From NCBI GenBank assembly GCA_902773045.1, contig CACYDE010000206.1, positions 1 to 14,012 of the forward strand: 14,012 bases of DNA, read 5' to 3'. Origin of the DNA: an uncultured Ruminococcus sp. GTDB taxonomy: Bacteria; Bacillota; Clostridia; Oscillospirales; Acutalibacteraceae. Positions 6,006-12,839 of the stretch are shown in pieces. The first letter of the stretch is position 1, and every line of letters begins with the position of its first letter. The position numbers and the translations under genes are program-made. The notes below the pieces were generated by a model, which made no database searches, was not told where the DNA came from, and saw only the letters and a program-made list of their open reading frames with translations.

Positions 6006-7151
6006 ATGAAAAGAATTCTGGCTGCGGTTTTATCGCTGCTGATGCTTTGTGGATGCGGTAATCTTATCGTGAAAAACGAGGATATTTCTTCACGTGAGGC
6101 TGATGAAACCAAAATTGAAAGTCCTGAAAGTGTTTCAAAGGAAAAAGATGATTCAACCGAGGATTCGGGCTTTGAAAACGAGACAGGATCCGACAGTGAA
6201 AGAAACACGGAAGACGATAAAGAGAAGAATTCGGAGGAAAAGAATTCTGACAGTGACAAATATATATCAAAATCCGGATCCGATTCGGACGTTGATACCG
6301 AGAAGAGTAAAACTGATAGTAAAACAAATAGTAAAACCAATAGTGCAGCAGATACGGCTTCCAATATTACATCCAACGATGAAAATGCCGACTCGCGTCA
6401 GATAGTGCAGACATCAAACGATAATGACGCCGGGATGGAAAATAATGATGTGGTCTCCGAAAATACATCGCCGGAATCAGAGGAAAATTCGGAACCAGAA
6501 AATGTTTACGATCCTTACGGAAAATTCGATGTAAGCCGTGCGGTCGATGATTCTTGGTTTGACGACTGTGTTTTTGTGGGTGACAGCCTGACTGTCGGTT
6601 TGGAAATGTTCAATGATTCGGCGAATGTTTTCGGAGACGCGAAGTTTATTTGTTCGGTTGGTCTGAATTACGGAAATGCTCAGTGGGATCTCTATGACCC
6701 TAACAATGTTCACCCGATCTACGATGGTTCAGTGGTTCTTGCCGAAGACGCAGGAGTTGTAACAGGCGCTAAGAAAGCTATTGTTGCAATGGGAATAAAT
6801 GATATCGCCGTCTGGAATCCTCAGAGAGGTGTTGAAAATGCCAGGGGATTTATTGAAAAGATGAAGGCTAAATCACCCGACATGAAGATCTATCTTCAAA
6901 CGGTCAATCCAATGGTTTCATACGCTCAGAAATCGAATTTGAGCAACGATCTGATAAATGAATTCAATGCGGGGCTTCGTGATCTTGCGGAAGAAGAAGG
7001 CTGCGGTTTCATTAATTCTCATGATATTTTTGTCGCAGACGACGGTTCGCTTCCGGAAGAGATGTGCTCCGATCCGGGTAATTTGGGAATACATCTGACA
7101 AGTGAAGCCTGCCGGATATGGGCGGATTATATCAAGTGCAGTGTAGAATGA
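6006..7151 (+). CDS. SGNH/GDSL-hydrolase-family lipoprotein, copy 2
   Basis: A 381-residue lipoprotein. ATG at 6006 is chosen over the in-frame ATG at 5934 because GGAG (5993-5996) is nine bases upstream and a clean lipoprotein signal follows, with Cys17 after L-C-G. A long acidic Ser/Glu/Asp/Lys linker (about 20-175), with a short S-K-T-N repeat near 110, separates it from the SGNH domain. That domain matches copy 1: W-F-D-D-C-V-F, G192-D-S194, G-I-N265-D, and L-G-I-H363-L-T. It shares copy 1's Leu at the usual catalytic Asp position. Protein and DNA similarity around the GDS block (for example TTTGACGACTGTGTTTTT in both) show tandem duplication; the linker diverged in length. The likely role is a second esterase or acyltransferase acting farther from the membrane, consistent with the longer tether. 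Confidence 0.82.
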   Translation: MKRILAAVLSLLMLCGCGNLIVKNEDISSREADETKIESPESVSKEKDDSTEDSGFENETGSDSERNTEDDKEKNSEEKNSDSDKYISKSGSDSDVDTEKSKTDSKTNSKTNSAADTASNITSNDENADSRQIVQTSNDNDAGMENNDVVSENTSPESEENSEPENVYDPYGKFDVSRAVDDSWFDDCVFVGDSLTVGLEMFNDSANVFGDAKFICSVGLNYGNAQWDLYDPNNVHPIYDGSVVLAEDAGVVTGAKKAIVAMGINDIAVWNPQRGVENARGFIEKMKAKSPDMKIYLQTVNPMVSYAQKSNLSNDLINEFNAGLRDLAEEEGCGFINSHDIFVADDGSLPEEMCSDPGNLGIHLTSEACRIWADYIKCSVE

Positions 7152-7180
7152 GATCGTAAAAATATTATTTATGCCCATGG

Positions 7181-7209
7181 TGTTTTTGTCGAGGAAGAAG
7201 ACAAAAACA
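7181..7209 (+). other. Hairpin upstream of the DUF4358 gene
   Basis: TGTTTTTGTC (7181-7190) pairs perfectly with GACAAAAACA (7200-7209) around a nine-base purine loop. No T-tract follows. Its 3' arm ends at the A of an ATG that opens a 22-codon frame (7209-7277) encoding a signal-peptide-like sequence. Confidence 0.55.
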
Positions 7210-7277
7210 TGAACAAGACAGTGTACCGGATCTGTGCGGTTGTTTTGTTTGGTGCAAGGTTATTTTCTGCGGCTTAA
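7209..7277 (+). pseudogene. Possible remnant: 22-codon signal-peptide-like frame
   Basis: ATG at 7209 opens a frame of 22 codons ending at TAA 7275-7277. The product has an early Lys, then a hydrophobic core (I-C-A-V-V-L-F-G-A) and ends S-A-A, like a lipoprotein leader with no mature part. The nearest ribosome-site match (AGG at 7192-7194) is poorly spaced. It may be a decayed gene start, a tiny membrane peptide or chance. Confidence 0.2.
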
Positions 7278-7362
7278 TGATCGGACAATTCGGATAAACC
7301 GCTAAACAAATGATCTTTTATTTTACGATCGTCTATTACTAAAGTTTTAAGGAGAGAAAATT

Positions 7363-7911
7363 ATGAATAAAATAAAGAAGCTGTTAGCCGCTTCTCTTGT
7401 TGTTCTGTGCCTCTGCGGCTGCGGTGACAAGAAGGCTGAGAGTGAAGTGAGTCCTCAAACGTCTGCTTCCGAAGCTTCAGGCGCATCGGAAGCGCTTTCC
7501 GAGTCTTCTCGGATCGAGAATGAGGGAACGGATCTTAAAGAGGTTTTTTCAAAGATATCGGAATCGGTCGAGCTTCCGTCGATGAATGAGTTTAATGATA
7601 AGCTTTTGCAGCGTTATTACGGGATCGATCCTTTGACTGTTGCTGATTATGCAGGCGGGATCGACAACAGCGGCGTAGGACAGGACGAGATCCTTCTCGT
7701 TAAGGTTTCCGACGAATCACAGGTTGAATCTGTCAGAGAATCATTTCAGACGAGATACGACCAGAAGCTTAGGGAACAGGAGAATTACAACGCCGAAGAA
7801 GCCGAAAAGATCAGAAAATGTGAGGTTCGGGTTCAGGGGTTATATGTCACGCTGATCATCTCTGATGACGCAGTTCGTATAAACGAAATTGTGAACGAAT
7901 ATATCGGCTGA
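7363..7911 (+). CDS. DUF4358-family lipoprotein
   Basis: A 182-residue lipoprotein with a strong site AAGGAGAG (7349-7356). The signal peptide ends L-C-G with Cys20 lipidated. A Ser/Glu-rich spacer (21-60) precedes a domain at about 70-180 matching DUF4358: Y-Y-G-I-D, the D-E-I-L-L-V-K segment, a charged helix with V-E-S-V-R, the R-x-Q-E-x-Y-N-A-E-E-A-E-K-I segment and a final beta-rich G-L-Y-V-T-L-I-I. Its function is unknown; the domain looks like a small alpha/beta lipoprotein without catalytic signatures. It is followed by a terminator whose T-tract touches the ribosome site of the MBOAT gene, so the two may be partly co-transcribed. It may be an accessory factor of the acylation system, an inference from position only. 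Confidence 0.8.
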   Translation: MNKIKKLLAASLVVLCLCGCGDKKAESEVSPQTSASEASGASEALSESSRIENEGTDLKEVFSKISESVELPSMNEFNDKLLQRYYGIDPLTVADYAGGIDNSGVGQDEILLVKVSDESQVESVRESFQTRYDQKLREQENYNAEEAEKIRKCEVRVQGLYVTLIISDDAVRINEIVNEYIG

Positions 7912-7931
7912 TGAATTTGTAATTTGATCCA

Positions 7932-7967
7932 CGGGCAAGCATTTTTACGACTTGCCCGGCTTTTTTT
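7932..7967 (+). terminator. Terminator between DUF4358 and MBOAT genes, abutting the next ribosome site
   Basis: CGGGCAAG (7932-7939) pairs perfectly with CTTGCCCG (7951-7958); seven Ts (7961-7967) follow a GC. The next gene's ribosome site begins at 7968, leaving no room for a promoter in between, so MBOAT expression appears to need read-through. Confidence 0.88.
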
Positions 7968-7975
7968 GAGGGGAG
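7968..7975 (+). promoter_or_regulatory. Ribosome site for the TTG-started MBOAT gene
   Basis: GAGGGGAG stands ten bases before TTG at 7986. The resulting N-terminus M-V-F-S-S is typical of AlgI/DltB-type MBOAT proteins, which supports TTG as the start. Confidence 0.8.
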
Positions 7976-7985
7976 TGTTTTAAGC

Positions 7986-9371
7986 TTGGTTTTTTCAAGT
8001 ATAATTTTTCTTTTTGTTTATCTTCCTGCTGTTTTGCTTCTCTATTATATTACGCCTAAAAAGGGCAGAAATTTGCTGATTTTTGTTGTGAATCTTATTT
8101 TTTACGGTTGGGGAGAACCGAAGCTTGTTGTTTTGATGATTATTTCCACTCTGATAAATTACATTTCGGGTCTGCTGATCGGAAATATGAAGAACGATGA
8201 CGGAAGCAACAAGAAAAGCGCAAAGACAGTATTGATTATTTCGGTGATCGTTAATGTTGCATTGCTCGGATATTTCAAATACGCAGGATTTATCGGGAAT
8301 ATGCTTCATGTTCCGGTAGGGGATATCCCTCTCCCGATAGGTATATCGTTCTACACTTTTCAGACGATGTCGTACACGATAGACGTCTATCGGAACGACG
8401 CAAAAATGCAGAAAAATTTCATAACATTCGGTACATACGTATCGCTGTTTCCGCAGCTTATTGCAGGACCGATCGTAAGGTATCGAGATGTTGAGGAGCA
8501 GCTTATCGAAAGACATGAAAACTTTAAACAATTCAACGACGGCGTGAAAATTTTCATGATCGGACTGACCAAAAAGGTTCTTCTGGCGAATCAGATGGGA
8601 AAGCTGTGGGATATCATGAGAGATGATCCTTCTGCGGGAATACTGGGTTCATGGGTCGGTATCATAGCTTATACATTACAGATATATTTTGATTTCTGCG
8701 GATACTCGGAAATGGCGATAGGACTCGGGAAAATGTTCGGATTCGATTTCCTGATAAACTTTGATTATCCGTACATTTCAAAATCTATCACGGAGTTCTG
8801 GCGGAGATGGCATATTTCTCTTTCAACATGGTTCAAGGAATATATTTATATTCCGCTTGGGGGAAACAGAAAAGGTCTTCCGCGGCAGATCTTCAATATG
8901 TTTGTTGTTTGGGCGCTGACAGGCATTTGGCACGGCGCAAATTACAACTTTATTCTTTGGGGGCTGTACTTCTTCGTATTATTGATGATCGAAAAATCAT
9001 TCCTTTTGAAATATCTGAAGAAGGCTCCGTCTGTGGCGGCGCATATTTACTCGCTGTTTTTCATTGTCCTGGGCTGGGTAATATTCTACTTTGAGGACAT
9101 GGGAAAACTCGTGAACTACATCGGAAGATTGTTTATTCCTTCTGACGGGATCATATCGTCTCATGCGGCGGTCAACGTTATCGCTTATCTTCCTCTTCTT
9201 CTGATCGCGATATTTGCGAGTACGCCCATCGCAAAGAAGCTTTATTCCAATATCGAAAAGCGTTCATGGAGCTGGATCCCCGACGCAGTGTTATGTTTGC
9301 TTGGATTGATCGTCAGCACCGCTTCACTCGTAAGCTCCGGATACAATCCGTTTCTGTATTTTAAATTCTGA
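7986..9371 (+). CDS. MBOAT-family membrane O-acyltransferase (AlgI/PatA-like)
   Basis: A 461-residue polytopic membrane protein with about ten hydrophobic segments, the usual size for AlgI/PatA-type MBOATs. Diagnostic blocks are visible: P-L-P-I-G-I-S-F-Y-T-F-Q near 120, L-I-A-G-P-I-V-R-Y near 160, the block E-F-W-R-R-W-H276-I-S-L-S-T-W-F-x-x-Y-I-Y-I-P-L-G-G-N at about 270-295, and G-I-W-H316-G-A-N, whose His is the catalytic one in this family. These enzymes pass an acyl group, usually acetyl, from a cytosolic donor across the membrane to an extracytoplasmic partner. The following DHHW gene begins 18 bases after its stop and is the probable partner; upstream SGNH lipoproteins may be transferases or esterases. 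Closest named analogues are alginate AlgI and peptidoglycan PatA. Whether the polymer is peptidoglycan, teichoic acid or capsule cannot be told from sequence. Confidence 0.93.
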   Translation: MVFSSIIFLFVYLPAVLLLYYITPKKGRNLLIFVVNLIFYGWGEPKLVVLMIISTLINYISGLLIGNMKNDDGSNKKSAKTVLIISVIVNVALLGYFKYAGFIGNMLHVPVGDIPLPIGISFYTFQTMSYTIDVYRNDAKMQKNFITFGTYVSLFPQLIAGPIVRYRDVEEQLIERHENFKQFNDGVKIFMIGLTKKVLLANQMGKLWDIMRDDPSAGILGSWVGIIAYTLQIYFDFCGYSEMAIGLGKMFGFDFLINFDYPYISKSITEFWRRWHISLSTWFKEYIYIPLGGNRKGLPRQIFNMFVVWALTGIWHGANYNFILWGLYFFVLLMIEKSFLLKYLKKAPSVAAHIYSLFFIVLGWVIFYFEDMGKLVNYIGRLFIPSDGIISSHAAVNVIAYLPLLLIAIFASTPIAKKLYSNIEKRSWSWIPDAVLCLLGLIVSTASLVSSGYNPFLYFKF

Positions 9372-9389
9372 TCGGGGAGGTATGAGAAA

Positions 9390-10541
9390 ATGAAAAAATC
9401 CAAAAGGTTGATCGGATACATGCCGACGTTTGTTTTCTGCCTTTTTATTTTTATTATTCCCGTAATGTATCTTTTAATTGCCGATTCGGAATTCTCCTCG
9501 CTTGAAAAAAGAACTCTGTCTCAGTTCCCGAAGCCGACGATCGAAACGGTGTTCAGCGGCGAGTTCGGAAAAGATTTTGAAACTTATCTCAACGATCAGA
9601 TGCCGATGAGAACATTTTTTGTGGGAACGAATGCTTACTATGATGAGTTAAGCGGAAGAAACGGCATGAGCGGCATTTATGACGCGAAAGACGGTTATCT
9701 CATGGTGACTCCTGTTGAAGATAAGCCGACGCTTGACAACAATATCCTTTATCTCAGTGAATTCATTGAAACGGCGGACGTTCCGACTTATGTCTGCGCA
9801 GTTCCGACTTCCGGATTCATCTGCGGAGACAAGCTTCCGATAAATCATTATGAGTACAAAGATGATGAATTGATCGGAAAAATGGAAAACGGATTTTCGG
9901 CTGTCAAAAATACCACCTTCATAAATATAACGGACGATTTTAAAAAACTTGCCGAATCGGAACAGATCTACTACAAAACAGATCACCACTGGACGTCACT
10001 TGGCGCTTATGAATGTTATAGGCTCCTTGGTGGGAGCATGGGTTTCACTCCGACCGAAAAGGATTCTTTCAAAATAGAAAGCTACCCGGATTTTTACGGA
10101 ACGAACTACTCAAAATCGGCGCTGTGGTTCAATCCCTCGGAGAATATTGAGATCTGGGAGAATCAGAACCGACCGTCCGATTCGATCGAGGTTTATGTCA
10201 ACGACGGAGAAGAGGTCACACTTTCCGATTCGATGTTTTTCAGAGAAAACCTGAAAACTAACGATCAGTACACGGCTTACCTTGACGGTAACCACTCGAT
10301 CGTCACGATCAATAACAGAAGCGCTGAAAATGATAAGACTCTTTTGATCCTTCGTGATTCGTATTCCCATTGTCTTGCACCGTTTCTTGCCGACAACTAC
10401 AGCAAGATAATTCTTGTTGACGCAAGATACTACAAAATGCCTGTTTCGGATATTGTACGGAATGAGAGTGTTGATGAGATACTGATTCTTTACAGCCTTG
10501 ACAGCTTTGTAAACTCGGCGGATATTTCCGGAATTTTCTGA
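9390..10541 (+). CDS. DHHW-family protein (AlgJ/AlgX-like SGNH partner of MBOAT)
   Basis: A 383-residue protein with one N-terminal membrane segment (about 12-32), so it is anchored with its bulk outside. GGGGAGG (9374-9380) lies nine bases before the ATG. The family motif D198-H-H200-W is clear, and a late R-D323-S324-Y matches the nucleophile block of AlgJ/AlgX, where Asp and His of the D-x-H motif and this Ser form the catalytic triad. An early block (about 48-60) with L-S-x-F-P-K-P-T and a G-K-D-F-E-x-Y-L-N-D-Q region are typical of DHHW proteins. It is coupled to the MBOAT gene and should accept its acyl group and transfer it to a surface polymer. It ends at a bidirectional terminator. 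Confidence 0.9.
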   Translation: MKKSKRLIGYMPTFVFCLFIFIIPVMYLLIADSEFSSLEKRTLSQFPKPTIETVFSGEFGKDFETYLNDQMPMRTFFVGTNAYYDELSGRNGMSGIYDAKDGYLMVTPVEDKPTLDNNILYLSEFIETADVPTYVCAVPTSGFICGDKLPINHYEYKDDELIGKMENGFSAVKNTTFINITDDFKKLAESEQIYYKTDHHWTSLGAYECYRLLGGSMGFTPTEKDSFKIESYPDFYGTNYSKSALWFNPSENIEIWENQNRPSDSIEVYVNDGEEVTLSDSMFFRENLKTNDQYTAYLDGNHSIVTINNRSAENDKTLLILRDSYSHCLAPFLADNYSKIILVDARYYKMPVSDIVRNESVDEILILYSLDSFVNSADISGIF

Positions 10542-10555
10542 TTATATGATATTAT

Positions 10556-10595
10556 AATAACACCCTCGGGAGAATTTGATCCCGAGGGTGTTATT
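10556..10595. terminator. Bidirectional terminator between convergent genes
   Basis: A 15-bp perfect stem (AATAACACCCTCGGG, 10556-10570, with CCCGAGGGTGTTATT, 10581-10595) around a ten-base loop lies between the DHHW stop and the fprA stop. Ts at the 3' side on each strand allow termination in both directions. Confidence 0.85.
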
Positions 10596-10641
10596 GTTGA
10601 TTATATTACTGTCCGTGTAAAATTGGTATGGTATTTTAAAA

Positions 10642-11814
10642 TTATTTGATGAGTTCATCTGCGAGTTTCTCAAGATTCGGAAGATCGCTGTCCTTGAGAG
10701 TCGACTTGATCGAAACGGTATTTGCGCAGAGAGTAACGTCTTTCATTTTGTCGGTGTAGGTTTTCATGGCACGAGCAGCGGACGGCGCCCAAGAACCGTT
10801 TTCAACAAGAGCGATTTTACGCTTCTTATAATTTCTCGCCGAAAGACGGTTGAGGAAATCTTCCATGCATGTGAAGACTCCGCCGTCGTAGGAGGAAGCG
10901 AAGAGCGCAAGCTTGTCATAGCGGAAAGCGTTCCCGACAGCTTCTGCCATGTCGTCATTTGCGAGATCAAAAACAGAAACATTTTTGACGTTCTTCGCTT
11001 TCAGGATCTCCGCAAATTTCAAAGCGGCAGCGGCTGTGTTTCCATGAATGGAAGCATAAGCGACAGTAACGCCTTTATCCTCGGGTTCATAGCTGCTCCA
11101 AACGTTGTACTTGTGGATGTAGTATTCAAGCTTTTCCGTGAGGACAGGACCATGGAGAGGAGCGAGGATATTGATGTCAAGGTTTGCGTCGGCGATCTTT
11201 TTGAGAAGAGTCTGGATCTGTGCGCCGTACTTTCCGAGAATGTTGAAGTAATAGCGTCTTGCTTCGTCGTCCCAATTTTTGTCTGCGGAAGCGAGGATCC
11301 CGAACTTTCCGAATGCGTCGGCAGTGAAAAGAACCTTGTCGGTCGAATCGTAGGTTACCATTACTTCCGGCCAGTGAACCATGGGGGCGGTGATGAATTT
11401 CAGGGTGTGTTTTCCTGTGGAAAGAGTGTCGCCGTCTTTGACTTTCACGAGTCTGTCTCCAAAGTCAACGCCGTCGAAGAACTGAGCCATCATTCCGAAA
11501 GTTCTTTCGTTTCCGACGATCTTCATATCGGGATACTTTTCGGTAACGATCTTCAGAGAACCCGAATGATCGGGTTCCATGTGCTGAACGATAATATAGT
11601 CCGGCTTCTTTCCTTCAAGAGCCTTTTCCAGGTTTTCAAGCCACTGATAAGTCTCACGATCGTCAACGGAATCCATAACTGCTATCTTTTCGTCTTTTAT
11701 AAGATAGGAGTTGTAGGAAACACCGTTCGGGAGCTTGAACTGATTTTCAAAAAGCTCAAGGTACTCATCGTCAACGCCTATGTAAGTAATCGAGGTTGTA
11801 ATATTTTTATTCAT
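10642..11814 (-). CDS. fprA: Class A flavodiiron protein (oxygen/NO reductase)
   Basis: A 390-residue cytoplasmic protein of the normal two-domain length. The N-terminal metallo-beta-lactamase-like domain carries the full diiron ligand set: H78-x-E80-x-D82-H83, H147, D166 and H221. The C-terminal flavodoxin domain (about 248-388) starts with the phosphate-binding loop Y-A-S-I-H-G-N-T. No rubredoxin or flavin-reductase fusion is present, so electrons probably come from a separate rubredoxin. Family members reduce oxygen to water, and in some cases nitric oxide to nitrous oxide, protecting anaerobes. GGAAAGGA (plus-strand 11824-11831) is the ribosome site. A TATAAT-type -10 and a palindrome resembling a Rex site lie upstream. 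It appears monocistronic, with a bidirectional terminator behind it. Confidence 0.93.
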   Translation of the reverse strand: MNKNITTSITYIGVDDEYLELFENQFKLPNGVSYNSYLIKDEKIAVMDSVDDRETYQWLENLEKALEGKKPDYIIVQHMEPDHSGSLKIVTEKYPDMKIVGNERTFGMMAQFFDGVDFGDRLVKVKDGDTLSTGKHTLKFITAPMVHWPEVMVTYDSTDKVLFTADAFGKFGILASADKNWDDEARRYYFNILGKYGAQIQTLLKKIADANLDINILAPLHGPVLTEKLEYYIHKYNVWSSYEPEDKGVTVAYASIHGNTAAAALKFAEILKAKNVKNVSVFDLANDDMAEAVGNAFRYDKLALFASSYDGGVFTCMEDFLNRLSARNYKKRKIALVENGSWAPSAARAMKTYTDKMKDVTLCANTVSIKSTLKDSDLPNLEKLADELIK

Positions 11815-11851
11815 AAGAGATATTCCTTTCCAATGTACTAATTACTTGAAT

Positions 11852-11880
11852 ATTATAACACATTAAATTGAAAAATGGAA
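11852..11880 (-). promoter_or_regulatory. Probable fprA promoter
   Basis: On the minus strand TATAAT (plus 11852-11857) lies 17 bases from TTCCAT (plus 11875-11880). The -10 is perfect but the -35 is weak (three of six), which would suit activation or regulated use. Confidence 0.5.
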
Positions 11881-11895
11881 TAGCTTATTTAAAAT

Positions 11896-11913
11896 TTGTG
11901 CAAATTTACGCAA
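11896..11913. promoter_or_regulatory. Possible Rex-like operator upstream of fprA
   Basis: An 18-base imperfect palindrome, TTGTGC-AAATTT-ACGCAA, resembles the NADH-sensing Rex box (TTGTGAA-N-TTCACAA type) but departs from it at two positions per arm. It lies about 40 bases upstream of the -10 hexamer. The same stretch contains the direct repeat GCAAATTT, an alternative reading. Confidence 0.3.
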
Positions 11914-11953
11914 ATTTTTTTTCTTTTGTGAACAGAATAAAAAATGCGTCAAT

Positions 11954-12241
11954 TCAGAAGAACGCCTCGAGTCTTTGTAGTTTTGAGATGGCAGCGTGGA
12001 TATGACGTGAAACAGTGGAAGGGTTAAGTCCGAGAGTATGGCCGATCTTTGTCATGTTCAGGTTGTCGAAGTAATACATTCTCAGACACATTGATTGACG
12101 TTCTGTGAGATTCTGAGCCATGACCGAAAGAACAACTTTTTTCATGCGTTCGATGTCTTTTCTGTTTGAAGATCGCTGAGCAGTGAGACTCTGAGCGTAA
12201 ATTCCCTCCATCTGATCGTCAAGCGATAATATTTTCGGCAT
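11954..12241 (-). CDS. Sigma-factor region-4-like DNA-binding protein
   Basis: A 95-residue protein. GAGGAAG upstream (minus strand) supports ATG at 12241, although this start lies 23 bases inside the end of the upstream gene. Residues 1-35 are an uncharacterised Gln/Ser-rich stretch. From about 40 it matches sigma-70 region 4: L-T-E-R-Q (45-49), R-M-Y-Y-F-D-N-L-N-M-T-K-I-G (54-67), then the helix-turn-helix G-L-N-P-S-T-V-S-R-H-I-H-A-A-I-S-K-L (71-88). Regions 1-3 are absent, so it cannot be a complete sigma factor; it may act as an ArpU- or Xpf-like transcription regulator, as seen in phages and mobile elements. Overlap with the coiled-coil gene implies translational coupling. Its targets are unknown. 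Confidence 0.75.
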   Translation of the reverse strand: MPKILSLDDQMEGIYAQSLTAQRSSNRKDIERMKKVVLSVMAQNLTERQSMCLRMYYFDNLNMTKIGHTLGLNPSTVSRHIHAAISKLQRLEAFF

Positions 12242-12467
12242 AAATCTCTTCCTCTCTGATCTTTTCGGCTCTGTTTCTGAGAAGGGCTGCTGTTTTTATG
12301 CAGTCAAGCTTCATTTCGTACAGTATCCTGGTTGAGCTTTCAAAAATCTTTTTTTCTTCGGTTGTTTCAAAAAATTTTTTCAGCTTTCTTTTTTCCAGCT
12401 TCTTTTCCAGGATCTTCACCTGATCTTCGTATTCGTTTGCCCAGTTGATGTAGTCGATATAATTCAT
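12219..12467 (-). CDS. Small coiled-coil protein coupled to the sigma-like gene
   Basis: An 82-residue protein rich in Lys and Glu, with long charged helices (about 10-60) that look like a coiled coil: the segment Q-V-K-I-L-E-K-K-L-E-K-R-K-L-K-K has hydrophobic residues at heptad-like spacing. There is no signal peptide. AGGAGGA on the minus strand (plus 12470-12477) sits close to the ATG. It is the first gene of a two-gene unit and overlaps the sigma-like gene by 23 bases. I do not recognise its family; by position it may be a partner or control subunit of the sigma-like protein, which lacks a core-binding region 2. Confidence 0.65.
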   Translation of the reverse strand: MNYIDYINWANEYEDQVKILEKKLEKRKLKKFFETTEEKKIFESSTRILYEMKLDCIKTAALLRNRAEKIREEEIYAENIIA

Positions 12468-12839
12468 ATTTCCTCCTGCTGCCTTTAAGGCATAACATAA
12501 TAGATTATTTTCCGTTCACGTAAAACGGGCAGGTTCCCGTGAACTTTCTTCCCCCGAGATACAAATTTTCTTATCTCAAATAAATCGAAAATTTGTTCCC
12601 TTGATAAATAATCTATCATATTTTTTGAAAAAAATCAAGAGAAAAATAGAACAAAAGTTCGTGAAATTGACTTTGTGTACCAAAAAAAGGACAATATAAT
12701 TCAAACAGCAAAAAAGGTTTTAATCGGAATACATTCTGACAAAAACATTAAACGAAGCTCTGCCGCAGTGTGTGGTGAGGAGTCGTTCATTTATGATTAT
12801 TCAATTGGTTAAATAATAAAAATTACAAGTTTCCTAAAT
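12468..12839. other. Intergenic region with a structured 117-bp element
   Basis: Starting next to the coiled-coil gene it contains the ribosome site, the small inverted repeat GCCTTTAAGGC (12481-12491), the 12500-12616 inverted-repeat element, and an AT-rich tail with a possible weak plus-strand promoter (TTGTGT, 16 bases, TATAAT ending near 12709). A seven-codon frame at 12793-12816 with GAGGAG upstream is noted but not called as a gene. Confidence 0.6.
12500..12616 (-). repeat. 117-bp inverted-repeat element in the leader of the sigma-like cassette
   Basis: ATAGATTATTT (12500-12510) pairs perfectly with AAATAATCTAT (12606-12616). CATA occurs immediately outside both ends (12496-12499 and 12617-12620), as a target duplication would. 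Inside are two sets of competing stems: GAGATA/TATCTC (12556-12561/12572-12577) against CAAATTTTC/GAAAATTTG (12562-12570/12587-12595), and GTTCACG/CGTGAAC (12514-12520/12538-12544) against ACGGG/CCCGT (12525-12529/12536-12540). If transcribed on the minus strand, the closing stem extends by a G-U and two more pairs. It may be a miniature mobile element, a regulatory RNA leader, or both. Confidence 0.6.

Noticed and set aside
11044..11841. 265-codon plus-strand frame opposite fprA
   Set aside because: It overlaps the complete, ligand-conserving fprA and has no family resemblance.
12556..12595. H-type pseudoknot between the GAGATA hairpin loop and GAAAATTTG
   Set aside because: On the minus strand the linker crossing the nine-pair stem would have no bases, so the two stems are better read as alternatives.
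12793..12816. Seven-codon frame with GAGGAG ten bases upstream and a weak TATAAT promoter near 12709
   Set aside because: Too short to separate from chance in AT-rich sequence, and it shows no attenuator structure after it.
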